From: Mercenaria mercenaria
Lineage: Eukaryota > Mollusca > Bivalvia > Venerida > Veneridae
Reading direction: 5' to 3'
DNA length: 64,000 nucleotides
NCBI RefSeq assembly: GCF_021730395.1
Contig: NC_069362.1
Span: forward strand, 44,286,501 to 44,350,500
The translations under genes were made by a program, and so were the position numbers. The stretch's first letter is position 1, and each line of letters opens with the position of its first letter. The notes under the pieces were generated by a model. The model was not told where the DNA came from and ran no database searches. It saw nothing but the letters and a program-made list of their open reading frames with translations. Of the stretch, positions 1 through 10,935 are shown piece after piece.

Positions 1-244
1 CAAATACTGCAAATGGATGATAAGTAGAAATATTAAGCTTAATAGAATAGCTTAGATGGTGAATTATGCCAGTATATCACATCCTTTCATCTCATTATGC
101 AGTTCTTTTGGCTAATCTAAGCAGCTTCAAATGACATAATCTTCACAGATTGCTTTATCTTTCTTCACCGTGTTTTACTGTAACTATAAACATAGATTTC
201 AATATAGCTTGTTTGATTTTAGCATTAAAACATACATGTACTGG

Positions 245-483
245 CCACATTCAGTTCATATTCGTATGATGACTTTCAGGCTTTTTTTGATGCAGGAAGA
301 CCACTAGTGCCCCTCTGTCATCTCTGGCATGTACAGGCACCAGTGTAGAACCATCAATCATGCACATGCCAGCTGGATGGTTCCCTCATATGAAAATGCC
401 ACCCCTGTCCATGTTTGAACCCACAGCAGTGAGAGGGTGTATATATGTCAACTGACCCTTTATCACTCAGCCTGAGGCCCCTA
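245..483 (-). repeat. Diverged tRNA-derived SINE (RUDI-like)
   Basis: This segment matches the better-preserved SINE at about 921-1116 in order and wording. It has a GGAAGACCAC...TGCCCCTC block, then AGAACCATCAATC, GCCAGCTGGATGG, TTGAACCCACA and a degraded tRNA-like end near 460-483. The tRNA-like head faces right, so the element lies on the minus strand. It is old and sits in the GGA intron or flank at the left edge. Confidence 0.6.
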
Positions 484-566
484 CATTTAACATTTCATGA
501 ACTACATATAAGAACTGCTTGAAATGAAATTACAGTATATAAAACAAAATATGTTTCTGTACCTAC

Positions 567-2125
567 CTTTGGAGATATAACTTTTATAATTTCATTGAGG
601 AATCTAAACTTCCCAACTTCTTGATGAAAACGTTTCCCACAATTCTTCACACATGACTCAAGAGTCTAAAAATGTCCAAATTATAAATAAACTGAAATTG
701 TTATATAAACAAGATTACATTTTTGTAAAAACTAGTCAGCGGCATGTATTAAACTACTGTTCAGCATAACCAAGACTGAAAGATCTGTGTTTATAACCTA
801 TATCTGAACAGTATTGGAAATACCTACTTTTTTGCAGATCTACCTGATTTTATTTTGAATTGTGATTTAACGTACTGCACCGAAAACCATGATAGTATAT
901 GGCCACTTTCCGTTTTAATGTGAGGAAGACCCAGGTCCCTCCTGGCATTATTTCATTACGAGCGGGCACCTGGGTAGAACCACCGACCTTCCGTAAGCCA
1001 GCTGTATGGCTTCCTCACATGAAGAATTCAATGCCCCGAGTGAGGCTTGAACCCACACTGATGAGGGGCAAGTGATTTGAAGTCAGCGACCTTAACCACT
1101 CGGCCACGGAGGCCCCCTATCCTGATTTAGATTTAAAATGAACTTTAATGACTTGTAACGGTACCATTGCAAAAACTTTCATTTAGATAGTCTCTTTGGT
1201 TTAATTGTGATAGGTTAGCTGGTTCTCTCCATGGCACTTGAATGCTCATGTCTTTTTCATTCTTTTCGAACAAAAATCCTTTTCTAATACAACCTGTCAA
1301 GACAGGCCAGAATAAACTAGTTTAACAGAGTCCTGTATGTGATAAACATTATACAGCATGCGTTACATTGAGCCGTGCCATGAGAAAACCAACATAGTGG
1401 GTTTGCGACCAGCATGGATCCAGACCAGCCTGCGCATCCGCGCAGTCTGGTCAGGATCCATGCTGTTCGTTTTCAAAGCCTATTGGAATTAGAGAAACTG
1501 TTAGCGAACAGCATGGATCCTGACCAGACTGCGCGGATGCACAGGCTGGTCTGGATCCATGCTGGTCGCAAACCCACTATGTTGGTTTTCCCATGGCACG
1601 GCTCACATTTGTACTAGTACTGTTTCAGACAATTGCTACGATCACTTACACACTTACATACTTGAAACCTACAGTCAAACTCTGTTCACTCAAACTTGAT
1701 GGGACCAGCAAAATTTGTTCAAATTATTGACAATTCAAGCCACTGAATAAAATACATTAAATAGGGATATTGCTGAGACCTAACAAGATGTTCAAGGGAA
1801 ATGTGGTGTTCGATTTATCTGAGTTCCAACAAACAAAGTTTGACTGTATATTGGATGCCCCATAGTTCCAGGCACATGGCAGGACTACATAAATTTTGTA
1901 TATGATGTAACACTTGAATCACATTTTGGCATAAATACTCATGAAAACATCATGTACAACTTACCGTTAGAGCATATAAGGACTCTCTCTCGATAGGGGA
2001 CTGGATTTTATGAGCTAGAAGTCGGACAGCATACTGAGGACCCTCTAGTTCTTTGTTCACTTGATCAACAAACTTGGAGATGGCCTCCCAGTCCTCTTCA
2101 CGTATAGCAGGATTTGTAGCTGCAT
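567..2125 (-). CDS. GGA: GGA-type ARF-binding clathrin adaptor, VHS-domain exons (partial)
   Basis: Two exons of a Golgi-localised, gamma-ear, ARF-binding adaptor are visible. In animals GGAs carry mannose-6-phosphate receptors from the trans-Golgi network to endosomes; the VHS domain binds acidic-dileucine tails. Exon 2125-1965 follows a TTTTTCAG acceptor and reads from ATNPAIREEDWEAI through NKELEGPQ and RLLAHKIQSP to YALT, ending at a GTAAGT donor. Exon 665-567 follows a TTTTTAG acceptor and reads TLESCVKNCGKRFH, then EVGKFRFLNE and IKVISPK, ending at a GTAGGT donor. Joined in phase 0 they give ALT-TLESCVKNCG, the known VHS order of human GGAs. The short first coding exon (expected beyond 2126) was not found. 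The exons after SPK lie left of the window. The 1.3-kb intron carries a SINE and a GGATCC palindrome. Family assignment is from remembered VHS sequence; the GGA paralogue cannot be told. Confidence 0.9.
921..1116 (-). repeat. tRNA-derived SINE (RUDI-like), well preserved
   Basis: On the minus strand it begins with a tRNA-like head at 1116: GGCCTCCGTGGCCGAGTGG (A-box-like) and GGGTTCAAGCC (B box). A conserved body follows, with CTTACGGAAGGTCGGTGG and CCAGGTGCCCGC-type words. The head resembles a Ser/Leu tRNA. This is the type of SINE described in Ruditapes (RUDI). It is intronic to GGA. Confidence 0.8.
1370..1604. mobile_element. GGATCC palindromic MITE, copy 1 (complete, 235 bp)
   Basis: The ends are GAGCCGTGCC and GGCACGGCTC, with two near-perfect inverted arms of about 100 bp around a spacer containing CCTATTGGAATTAGAG. 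The arms contain GCATGGATCCAGACCAGCC and its complement. It is flanked by ACATT at 1365-1369 and 1605-1609, a 5-bp target duplication. It has no coding capacity; the reading frame 1414-1617 is a by-product. Confidence 0.9.
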
Positions 2126-2825
2126 CTGAAAAATATTGTTTTAGTTTAGTTTTAACATTACAAATATCGACTGAAGATAAATTTCTTGCCACTTTAGATG
2201 AAAATGCTTAAACCATGCCTGATTTCTGGACATCTGGCCATTAGCCGAGGTTTGAAAGAAGATTATGAAGACAGGTTCAACATAGCCCTGCCTCAAAAAG
2301 CCATTTTCATCCATCAAAGGGTTGTCAAAATTCCCAAGACAAACCTCTGATTTATTTCTTTCATTTATTTGGTGAGAATGCACACTCGTAATTACTACTG
2401 GGAGTGGTTTCAGCCAATCAATGTTCGCCATTATTTGGCATGCCAAATTGAAACTTCAAACATATAAGCAAGGTACATTGTACTTGCTAACAATGGATAA
2501 AGGTGATATTCCATGATTGCAATTAATTCTTCTAATTAAATGTTGAGAAATTAACCTCAAGAACTAATTTTTCCTCGTAAGTTGGTACAAATATTGGAAA
2601 GGATGCAGTCACACTTTTCACGGACGATTTTGATTGGTTTGCTACGATTTGTCACAAAACGTTGATGACTGGCTGAAACCTTTTCACCTGTAATGCAACC
2701 AAACCACAAATATCGGGGAAATGTGCAGAGGATTAACTAGAGAACCATGGTAGACTTCTGGTATGCAAGAATGCAAAATGTTTGTTATTGTCAGAAACAC
2801 AGGCGTACGTTGACCTCTACAGTTT

Positions 2826-2990
2826 GTTTCTTTGTTTTGGGTTTAACGCCGTTTTTCAACAGTATTTCAGTCATGTAACGACTGGCAGTTAACCTAACCA
2901 GAGTTCCTGGATCCTGTACCAGTACAAACCTGTTCTCCGCAAGTAACTGCCAACTTCCCCACATAAATCAGAGGTGTCCACAGTTTGTGT
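2826..2990. repeat. Interspersed repeat fragment (SINE-like tail)
   Basis: TTTGGGTTTAACGCCGTTTT, CAGTTAACCTAACCAG, GTACCAGTACAAACC and CTGTTCTCCGCAAG form a block I recognise as a recurrent clam interspersed repeat. Part of its opening (GGGTTTAACG) recurs at about 34643 at the start of another SINE fragment. No tRNA-like head is present here, so it is truncated. Family is from memory only. Confidence 0.5.
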
Positions 2991-3169
2991 CATGTGGCAT
3001 GACTGTATACTAAGCTTGATGACATAATATCTCAACTTATGTCACAGACTAGTTCCAGAGGTTTCATAGGATTTATTAAGATAAGTAATTATAATAGCAA
3101 CAAGAGTCATGATGACAGATTTCTGGACTTCTGATCATTTTATCGAGCCTTTAAAAGGCAAACTCTACT

Positions 3170-3440
3170 TTGACTGATTAAGAACTGGAATCTATATCTT
3201 TGAGTCAAATTATTGGAACCCAAATTGCAACCCAAATCTCAGAAATATCTTAGTCAAGATTACACAAGTCTAAATACTTAAGTCACGATTACTGGAATCC
3301 AATTCTCTGAGCAAAATTACAGGAATTCGAATATCTGCGTCAAGATTACTGGAATTCAAATTTAATGTTAAGATTGCAAAAATCTAAACATCTGAGTTAC
3401 TGGAATCCAAACATCTCTATCAAGATTACTTTCAATATGC
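3170..3440. repeat. Degenerate short tandem repeat, about 30 bp unit
   Basis: Words such as GTCAAGATTACTGGAATCC recur with variation roughly every 30 bp (3200s, 3290s, 3340s, 3400s). The units are well diverged, so the array is old. No coding content is seen. Confidence 0.6.
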
Positions 3441-3607
3441 TCTGTTTCTTCACCATGTAAATAAAATGTCACCATGTTGTCAAGACAAGTATTACTAAGT
3501 GATAGCCTATTAACATTATTTCAACAGCCAGAGCTCTAGGCATAATGAAAATAAGAGGAAAAAAAAGTTATAATACAATTGTTTTGAATGTCACACAGTA
3601 ACTTTCC

Positions 3608-3938
3608 AGTTTCAGAAGGGAGGTTTTGAACCAATATGTGTGAGGGTCAAGTGATTTGAGCCGTGCCATGAGAAAACCAACATAGTGGGTGTGCGACCAG
3701 CATGGATCCAGACCAGCCTGCGCATCCGCGCAGTCTGGTCAGGATCCATGCTGTTCGCTAACAGTTTCTTCAATTCCAATAGGCTTTAAAAGCGAACAGC
3801 ATGGAGCCTGACCAGACTGCGCGGATGCGCAGGCTGGTCTGGATCCATGCTGGTCGCAAACCCACTATGTTGGTTTTCTCATGGCACGGCTCATTTGATG
3901 ACAGTGACATTAACCACTTAGCCACAGAGAGCCCCATT
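3608..3938 (-). repeat. SINE fragment split by a GGATCC MITE
   Basis: Left part 3608-3657 carries GGTTTTGAACCAATATGTG and GGGTCAAGTG, matching the SINE B-box side. Right part 3893-3938 carries ACATTAACCACTTAGCCAC and AGAGCCCC, the tRNA A-box side. The palindrome at 3658-3892 lies between them, so the SINE is the older element. Confidence 0.75.
3658..3892. mobile_element. GGATCC palindromic MITE, copy 2 (complete, 235 bp)
   Basis: It has exactly the same length and ends (GAGCCGTGCC...GGCACGGCTC) as copy 1, and lies inside a SINE. ATTT flanks it on both sides (3654-3657 and 3893-3896), a 4-bp duplication. The two copies have few differences, which suggests recent activity. Confidence 0.9.
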
Positions 3939-4270
3939 ATTCATATTTGTGATATTTGAAACAACTGATGGCATATTATATCAATCTAGAATTCAAAAGT
4001 TGTTAAACAAAAGCTTTAAGTACTTAATTCCTTTCTCAAGCTGACTTGTAAAGAAATAGGAAAGAAACTTTTATGAACAAAAAAAGACTTGTTTATTAAT
4101 CAAATAAAACAAAGGAAAAATTATAATCTGTATTTAGAAATTCTAAAAATAGAGCAGGACATCACATAATACATGTACAGTTAAACAGGAAGTTACACAC
4201 TTAATTCAAACGGTAGTAAGTTTTGACTGAAAACAGGTCCGTACTGTACACTAGCAAATACTATTTTAAA

Positions 4271-5213
4271 CAAGAGCACCGCCTTGCGGGTGCTGACGCT
4301 CATCTGATTTTTTTTGTATAATAGAAATATTGTCCTACCCATGATTTTCTAAGTCTAAAAAGGGCCATCACTCTTGCAAAAAGCAGGATAGAGTTATGTT
4401 TCTTGATGTACAGTGTCCACTTATGATGGTGAAAAACTGTTGCAAGTTTTAAAGCAATAGCTTTGATAGTTTATGAGAAAAGTTGACTTAAACATAATAT
4501 TCAACCAAGAAAATGATTTTTCTAAGTCCAAAAGGGGCAATAATTATTGCAAAAAGCAGGATGGAATTATGTTGCTTGCTGTACAGGGTCAGCTTATGAT
4601 GGTGAACAAGTGTTGCAAGTTTCAAAGCAATAGCTTTGATAGTTTAAGAGAAAAAGTTGACCTAAACATAAACCTTAACCAAGAAATCTGATATTTTCTA
4701 AGTCCAAAAGGGGCCATAAATCTTGCAAAAAGCAGGATGGAGTTATGTTTCTTGCTGTACAGGGTCAGCTATGAGGTGAACAAGTGTTGCAAGTTTTAAA
4801 GAAATAGCTTTGATAGTTTAGGATAAAAGCTGACCTAACATAAATTTTAACCAAGAAAACTGATTTTCTAAGTCCAAAAGGGGCATAATTCTTGCAAAAA
4901 GCAGGATGGAGTTATGTTTCTGATGTACAGGTCTGCTTATGATGTGAACAAGTATTCCAAGTTTTCAAAGCAAAAGCTTGATAGTTTAGGAGAAAAGTTG
5001 ACCTAAACAATAAAACTTAACCAAGAAATCTGATATTTTCTAAGTACAAAAGGGGCCATAAATCTTGCAAAAAGCAAGATGGAGTTATGTTTCTTGCTAT
5101 ACAGGGTCAGCTTATGATGGTAAACAAGTATTCCAAGTTTCAAAGCAATAGCTTTGATAGTTTAGGAGAAAAGCTGACCTAAACATAAAACTTAACCAGG
5201 CAACGCCGACGCA

Positions 5214-5246
<33 letters not shown>

Positions 5247-5306
5247 AACCGCTCAAGTGATGACAATAACTCATCATTTTTTTTCAAAAAATCAGATGAG
5301 CTAAAA
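4271..5306 (+). mobile_element. Pearl/Helentron-like non-autonomous element, family 1, copy 1
   Basis: The 5' end is ACAAGAGCACCGCC with a small hairpin (GCACCGCCTTGCGGGTGC), then GCTCATCTGATTTTTTT. The core is five tandem units of about 170 bp (4344-5203) sharing AAAAGCAGGAT, GAGTTATGTTTCTTG and CAATAGCTTTGATAG. The 3' end has a (CGACGC)n run at 5206-5247 and AAAAATCAGATGAGC, complementary to the 5' GCTCATCTGATTTTT. Non-coding tandem-cored elements like this are described in bivalves as pearl/HINE elements. Placement in that class is from architecture. Confidence 0.75.
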
Positions 5307-5339
5307 AAGATGTATTTTTACCTGGTTTGATTAATTTAA

Positions 5340-5527
5340 TTTAACCCTTAGCCTGCTGGTGGCAAGTGATTCTGCCTTTGCGACCTGTGCAGACCATGAT
5401 CAGGTCTGAACTTTAGCTATTCAGTCATTTTCTTTTTGGTAAGCACCCCTTTTAACAGTTAATGGTACTGTCCAAATTGAAAGATGGACAAGTTCATTTA
5501 ATATAGAAATTCAGCAGGGTAAGAGTT
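5340..5527. mobile_element. TTAGCCTGCT-type MITE, copy 1
   Basis: The ends are complementary: TAACCCTTAGCCTGCT on the left and CAGCAGGGTAAGAGTTA on the right. Shared inner words are GCAAGTGATTCTGCCTTTG, CAGACCATG and GTAAGCACCCCTT. Three more copies lie at 9600, 55384 and 60351. Confidence 0.75.
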
Positions 5528-6515
5528 AAACAAGAGCTCGTAGAACATAAAATGCCCACCTTGATGTATCCAGTAATTGCACAAGGAACAGAAATTATTT
5601 GGTCACTGCACATAAATGTTCTACTGCTCTGGGTCAATGTGACCTTAACCTTTGACCTATTGACCTCAAAATCAATAGGAGTCATATGCTGGTCATGATC
5701 AACCTCCCTACTAAGTTTCGTGATCCTAGGCCAAAGTGTTCTCAAGTTATCGTCCGGAAATGGTTTAACTGTACCAGGTCAATGTGACATTGGCCTTTAT
5801 CCTACTGATCTCAAAATCAGTAGGAGTCATCTGCTGGTCATGACCATCCTCCCTATCAACTTTCATGATCCTAGGCCTAAGCGTTCTTGAGTTATCATCT
5901 GGAAACCATTTAACTGTTCCGGGTCACTGTGACATTGACCTTTGACCTACTGATATCAAAATCAATAGGGGTCATCTGCTGGTCATGATCAACCTCCTTG
6001 TCAACTTTCATGATCCTAGGCCCAAGCCTTCTTGAGTTATCATCCAGAAACTGTTGAACTGTTCTGGGTCACTGTGACCTTGACCTTTGACTTACTGACC
6101 TCAAAATCAATAGGGGTCATCTGCTGGTCATGAACAACCTCCCTATCAACTTTCATGATCCTAGGCCCAAGCATTCTTTAGTTATCATCCAAAAACCATT
6201 TAACTGTTCCGTGTTACTGTGACCTTTGACCTACTGGTCTTAAAATCAATAGAGGTCATCTGCTGGTCATGACCAACCTCCCTATCAACTTTCATGATCC
6301 TAGGCCCAAGTGGTCTTGAGTTATCATTCGGAAACCGTTAAACTGTTCCGGGTCACTGTGACAATGACCTTTGACCTACTGATCTCAAAATCAATAGGTG
6401 TCATCTGCTGGTTATGACCAATCTCCCTATAAACTTTCATGATCCTAGGCCAAAGCGTTCTCGAGTTAGCATCTGGAAACGGATTGGTCTACATACCGAC
6501 TGACCGACAACATCT

Positions 6516-9391
6516 GCAAAAACAAAGAGGACCATGATGGTCCTGAATCGCTCACCTGTCCCCACATGACCCAGTTTTGAACTGAGTATGACGTCGTTTT
6601 TTCTATTATCTGACACAGTGACCTAGTTTTTGAGCTCATGTGACCCAGTTTTGAACTTGACCTAGATATCACCAAGATAAAAATTCTGACCAATTTTCAT
6701 GAAGATCCATTGAAAACTAGAAAATGCTTTTGTAAAAAAGCGCATGTCTCCCCTAATGCAAAGTCCTATAGGCAAGAAGTCAATAGGGGTCAGGAGCGAA
6801 AGTCAAAGAGACACTGATGGTTGGCTGCAATATGGATCATCTACTTGGCATGTCCAGTCATCCCGCTAAATTTCGACACTCTTGGCCTAGTGGTTCTCAA
6901 GTCACTGTTCAGGCTCCTTGGACCTTGACCTTTGATCAAGTGACCTCAAAATAAATAGGGGTCATCTACTCTGCATGTCCAATATCCTATTAAGTTCCAA
7001 CATTGTAGGTCAAGTGGTTCTCAAGTTATTTCCAAAAAATGATTTTACATGAACAGGCCACTGTGACCTTGACTTTTAATAGACTGACCCCAAAATCAAT
7101 AGGGGTCATCTACTCTGCATGTTCAATCATCCTATGAAGTTTCAACATTCTGGGTCAAGTGGTTCTCAAGTTATTGATCGGAACTGGTTATCAATGTTCA
7201 GGCCCCTGTGACCTTGACTTTTAACAGAGTGACCCAAAAAACTATAGGGGTCATTTACTCTGCATGAACAATCATCCTATAAAGTTTCAACATTCTGGGT
7301 CGAGAGGTTCTCAAGTAATTGATTGGAAATGGTTTTCCATGTTCAGGCCCCTGTGGCCTTGACCTTTAACAGAGTGACCCTAAAATCGTTAGGGGTCATC
7401 TACCCTGCATGACCAATCATCCTATGAAGTTTTATCATTCTGAGTCAAGTGGTTCTCAAGTTACTGACCGGAAATGGTTTTCAATGTTCAGGCCCCTGTG
7501 ACCTTGACCTTTCACAGAGTGACCCCAAAATCGTTAGGGGTCATCTACTCTGCATTACCAATCATCCTATTAAGTTTCAACATTCTGGGTCAAGTGGTTA
7601 TCAAGTTACTGACCGGAAATGGTTTTCAATGTTCAGGCCCCTGTGACCTTGACCTTTAATGGAGTGACCCCAAAATCGATAGGGGTCATCTACTTTGCAT
7701 GTACAATCATCCTATGAAGTTTCAACATTCTGGGTCAAGTGGTTCTCTAGTTATTGATCGGAAATGGTTTTCAATGTTCAGGCCCCTGTGACCTTGACCT
7801 TTGATGCAGTGACCCCAAAATCAATAGGGGTCATCTACTCTTCATGACCAATCATCCTATGAATTTCAACATTCTGGGTCAAGTGGTTCTCTAGTTATTG
7901 ATCGGAAATGGTTTTCAATGTTCAGGCCCCTGTGACCTTGACCTTTGACGGAGTGACCCCAAAATCAGTAGGGGTCATCTACTCTTCATGACCAATCATC
8001 CTATGAAGTTCCAACATTCTGGGTCAAGTGGTTCTCTAGTTATTGATCGGAAATGGTTTTCAATGTTCAGGCCCCTGTGACCTTGACCTTTGACGGAGTG
8101 ACCCAAAAAACAATATGGGTCGTCTACTCCAGCAGCCCTACAATCCTATGAAGTTTGAAGGTTCTAGGTCAAATGGTTCTCCAGTTATTGCTCAGAAATA
8201 AAGTGTGACGTACGGACGGAAGGACGGACAGACAGGGCAAAAACAGTATGTCTTCTGGGGGAGACATAAATATGGCCTCTAGAGAGGTCACAAGGTTTTT
8301 TATATTATTTGACCTAATGACCTAGATTTTGAAGGCACGTGGCCCAGTTTATAACTTGACCTAGATATCATCAAGATGAACATTCTTACCAATTTTCATG
8401 AAGATCTCATGAAAAATATGGCCTCTAGAGAGGTCACAAGGTTTTTCTATTTTTATATCTACTGACCTAGTTTTTGACCGCATGTGACCCAGTTTCGAAC
8501 TTTACCTTGATATCATCAAGGTGAACATTCAGACCAATTTTCATGAAGATCCATTGAAAAATATGGCCTCTAGAGAGGTCAAAAGGTTTTTCTATTTTTA
8601 GACCTACTGACCTAGTTTTTGATCGCTGTTGAGCCAGTTTCGAACTTGAACTAGATATCATCAAGATGAACATTCAGACCAACTTTCATACAGATCCCAT
8701 GAAAAATATGGCCTCTAGAGAGGTCACAATGTTTTCTTATTATTTGACCTACTGACTTAGTTTTTGATGGCACGTTACCCAGTTTCGAACTTGACCTAGA
8801 TATCACCAAGCTGAACATCCTGACCAATTTTCATGAAGATCCATTCAAAAGTATGGCCTCTAGAGAGGTCACAAGGTTTTTCTATTTTTAGACCTACTGA
8901 CCTAGTTTTTGACCGCAGTTGACCCAGTTTCGAACCTGACCTAGATATCATCAAGATGAACATTCACACCAACTTTCATACAGATCCCATGAAAAATATG
9001 GCCTCTAGAGAGGTCACAAGGTTTTTTTAATTATTTGACCTACTGACCTACTTTTTGAAGGCACGTGACCCACTTTCAAACTTGACCTAGATATCATCAA
9101 GCTGAACATTCTCACTAACTTTCATGAAGATCCATTGAAAAGTCTGGCCTCTAGAGAGGTCACAAAGTTTTTCTATTTTTAGACCTACTGACCTAGTTTT
9201 GGACCGCACATGACCCGGTTTCGAACTTGACCTAGATATCATCAAGATGAACATTCAGACCAACTTTCATAAAGATCCCATGAAAAATGTGACCTCTAGA
9301 GTGGTCACAAGCAAAAGTTTACGGACGAACGGACGATGGATGCTGCGCGATCACAAAAGCTCACCTTGTCACTTTGTGACATGTGAGCTAA
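6516..9391 (+). mobile_element. Pearl-like element B (inserted in A)
   Basis: It begins with a terminal hairpin, AGGACCATGATGGTCCT, at 6527-6543, then TGAATCGCTCACCTG. After an interruption by C, the core resumes at 8270 with about eight units of 130-150 bp sharing TATGGCCTCTAGAGAGGTCA, GACCTACTGACCTAG and CTTGACCTAGATATCATC. The end is ACGGACGAACGGACG, then TGTCACTTTGTGACATG and GAGCTAA near 9391. Confidence 0.75.
6717..8269 (+). mobile_element. Pearl-like element C (inserted in B)
   Basis: It starts within a B core unit (after ATCCATTGAAAA) and ends where B resumes (ATATGGCCTCTAG). Ends: GCATGTCTCCCCTAATGC on the left and CTGGGGGAGACATAA on the right, partly complementary. The core has about ten units near 147 bp with TTCAATGTTCAGGCCCCTG, GACCTTGACCTTT, TAGGGGTCATCTACTC and CATTCTGGGTCAAGTGG. 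A GACGGACGGA-type run precedes the 3' end at about 8212-8236. It is the youngest layer of the nest. Confidence 0.75.
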
Positions 9392-9599
9392 CAATATACC
9401 CCTCCTTCTTCGAAGGGGGGCATAATTAACTAGTTTATTTCAGGCTGACTGTGCGCATTCCTGATTGTAACAATCACAAGTAGGGTAACTGAGAGACAGG
9501 AAACCAGATTCTCTTTTAACCATTAATGCTGAGAGGCAAGCATGGCAGATATTACAACCAATTTTCTCTTCTTTGTAAAAATGTTGTTATTGACACTCA

Positions 9600-9802
9600 A
9601 ATATGTAACCTTTAGTCTGCTCACGGCAAATGATTCTGCCTTTGCCACCAGTGCAGACCATGGTCTGTCTGCACGGATGTGCAGGCTGAACGCTATTTAG
9701 TCAGTAAATTTTCAGTGAACACCCCTTCATATTATCAATGGTTCTGCCCGAACTGAATGATGGACCAGTCAAATTTGGAAATTTATCAGGGTAAAGGTTA
9801 AC
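9600..9802. mobile_element. TTAGCCTGCT-type MITE, copy 2
   Basis: It shares TGATTCTGCCTTTGCCACC, CAGTGCAGACCATGG, TTTTCAGTGAACACCCCTTC and a right end ATCAGGGTAAAGGTTAA with the copies at 5340, 55384 and 60351. The left end is TAACCTTTAGTCTGCT. Confidence 0.75.
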
Positions 9803-10040
9803 CATGTTCTTCCAGACTTATTTATAGACTTAGCATCACATGATCATTTCAGTCAAAATTCCATGTGAATGTTACAGTTTGAGTCATGTTAGGTGAACCT
9901 TTCTTTCAAAACCTAAACCTGAGAAACTCCAAATGAATACACTGTTCCGTGCTGATTGATTTATTGTAAAATAAACTGCTGATAACAGATTAATGAGTGT
10001 ATCGAACCCTTGAATGAATTATATTCTAAATTCAGCAGAA

Positions 10041-10935
10041 AAACAAGAGCTGTCACTACTGGTGACAAATGCCACCCGAAGTAGGCCCAAGAATGCCACA
10101 GTTGTATGTGCAAAAAAATCACATGTCATGCTGTGACCTTGGCCTAAGAGGCCTTGGTCAAAAGCATGACACATCTTCTCAATATGGTTAACATTTGTGT
10201 CAAATCATTTTCAAATCCCTTGATAAATGGCAGAGTTATGGACCAGACAAGAAACACATTTGACTTCTAAGTATGACCTTGACCTTGGAGCTAGGGGTCT
10301 GGGTCTTGTGAATGACACCTTATCTCATTATAGGGAACATTTATGCCAAGTAATTTCAAAATCCCTTCATCAATGGCAGAGCTATGGACCGGACAAGAAA
10401 CAGACCATGTTAACCTTTGACCTCTAAGTGTGACCTTGACCTAAGAGCTAGGGGTCTGGGTCTTGCTCATGACACGTCGTCTCATTATGAGGAAATTTAT
10501 GCCAAGTAATTTCAAAATCCCTTAATGAATGTCAGAGTTATGGACCGGACACAAAACATACCCTGTTAACCTTTGACTTCGAAGTGTGACCTTGACCTTG
10601 GAGCAAGGGGTGTGGGTCTTGCGCAATACACATCATCTCATTATGTTAAACATTTATGCCAAGTTGTTTCAAAATCCCTTCATGGATGGCAGAGTTATGG
10701 ACCGGACAGGAAACAGACTATGTTAGCCTTTGACCTCTAAGTGCAACCTTGGCCTTGGAGCTAGTGGTCTGGGTCTTGCGCATGACACATCGTCTCATTA
10801 TGGTGAACATTTATGCCAAGTTATTTCAAAATCCCTTTATGAATGGAAGAGTTACAGCCCGGACAAGAATTTACCGTACGCACAGACTCACGGACAGTGC
10901 GATTTTAATATTATGCCCACCTTCGGGGCATAATA
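10041..10935 (+). mobile_element. Pearl-like element D
   Basis: Head ACAAGAGCTGTCACTACTGG with a hairpin (GTCACTACTGGTGAC). The core has five tandem units of about 150 bp with GGCAGAGTTATGGACCGGAC, GACCTTGACCTTGGAGC, GGGTCTTGCGCATGACAC and TTTATGCCAAGT. The tail TTATGCCCACCTTCGGGGCA forms a hairpin at 10912-10931. The next element starts at once, head to tail. Confidence 0.75.

Larger units (their letters stand above)
5528..9427 (+). mobile_element. Pearl-like element A (outer member of a three-level nest)
   Basis: Head ACAAGAGCTCG starts at 5529. A tandem core of about seven units of 140-147 bp runs to 6480 (words: ATCAATAGGGGTCATCTGC, CTTTCATGATCCTAGGC, GAGTTATCATC). A run of GACTGACCGACA follows, and the element breaks at 6515. 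Its tail, CCCCTCCTTCTTCGAAGGGG plus GCATAATT, reappears at 9392-9427. Everything between is inserted elements B and C. The tail is a hairpin typical of these elements. Confidence 0.75.

Noticed and set aside
1080-1116. Possible tRNA gene (A- and B-box words)
   Set aside because: It is the tRNA-like head of a SINE; no proper acceptor stem or anticodon arm can be drawn, and other degraded copies occur in the window.
7449-10933. Several 60-120-codon frames repeated along the region
   Set aside because: They fall in the tandem cores of pearl-like elements and recur at the repeat period, so they are not genes.
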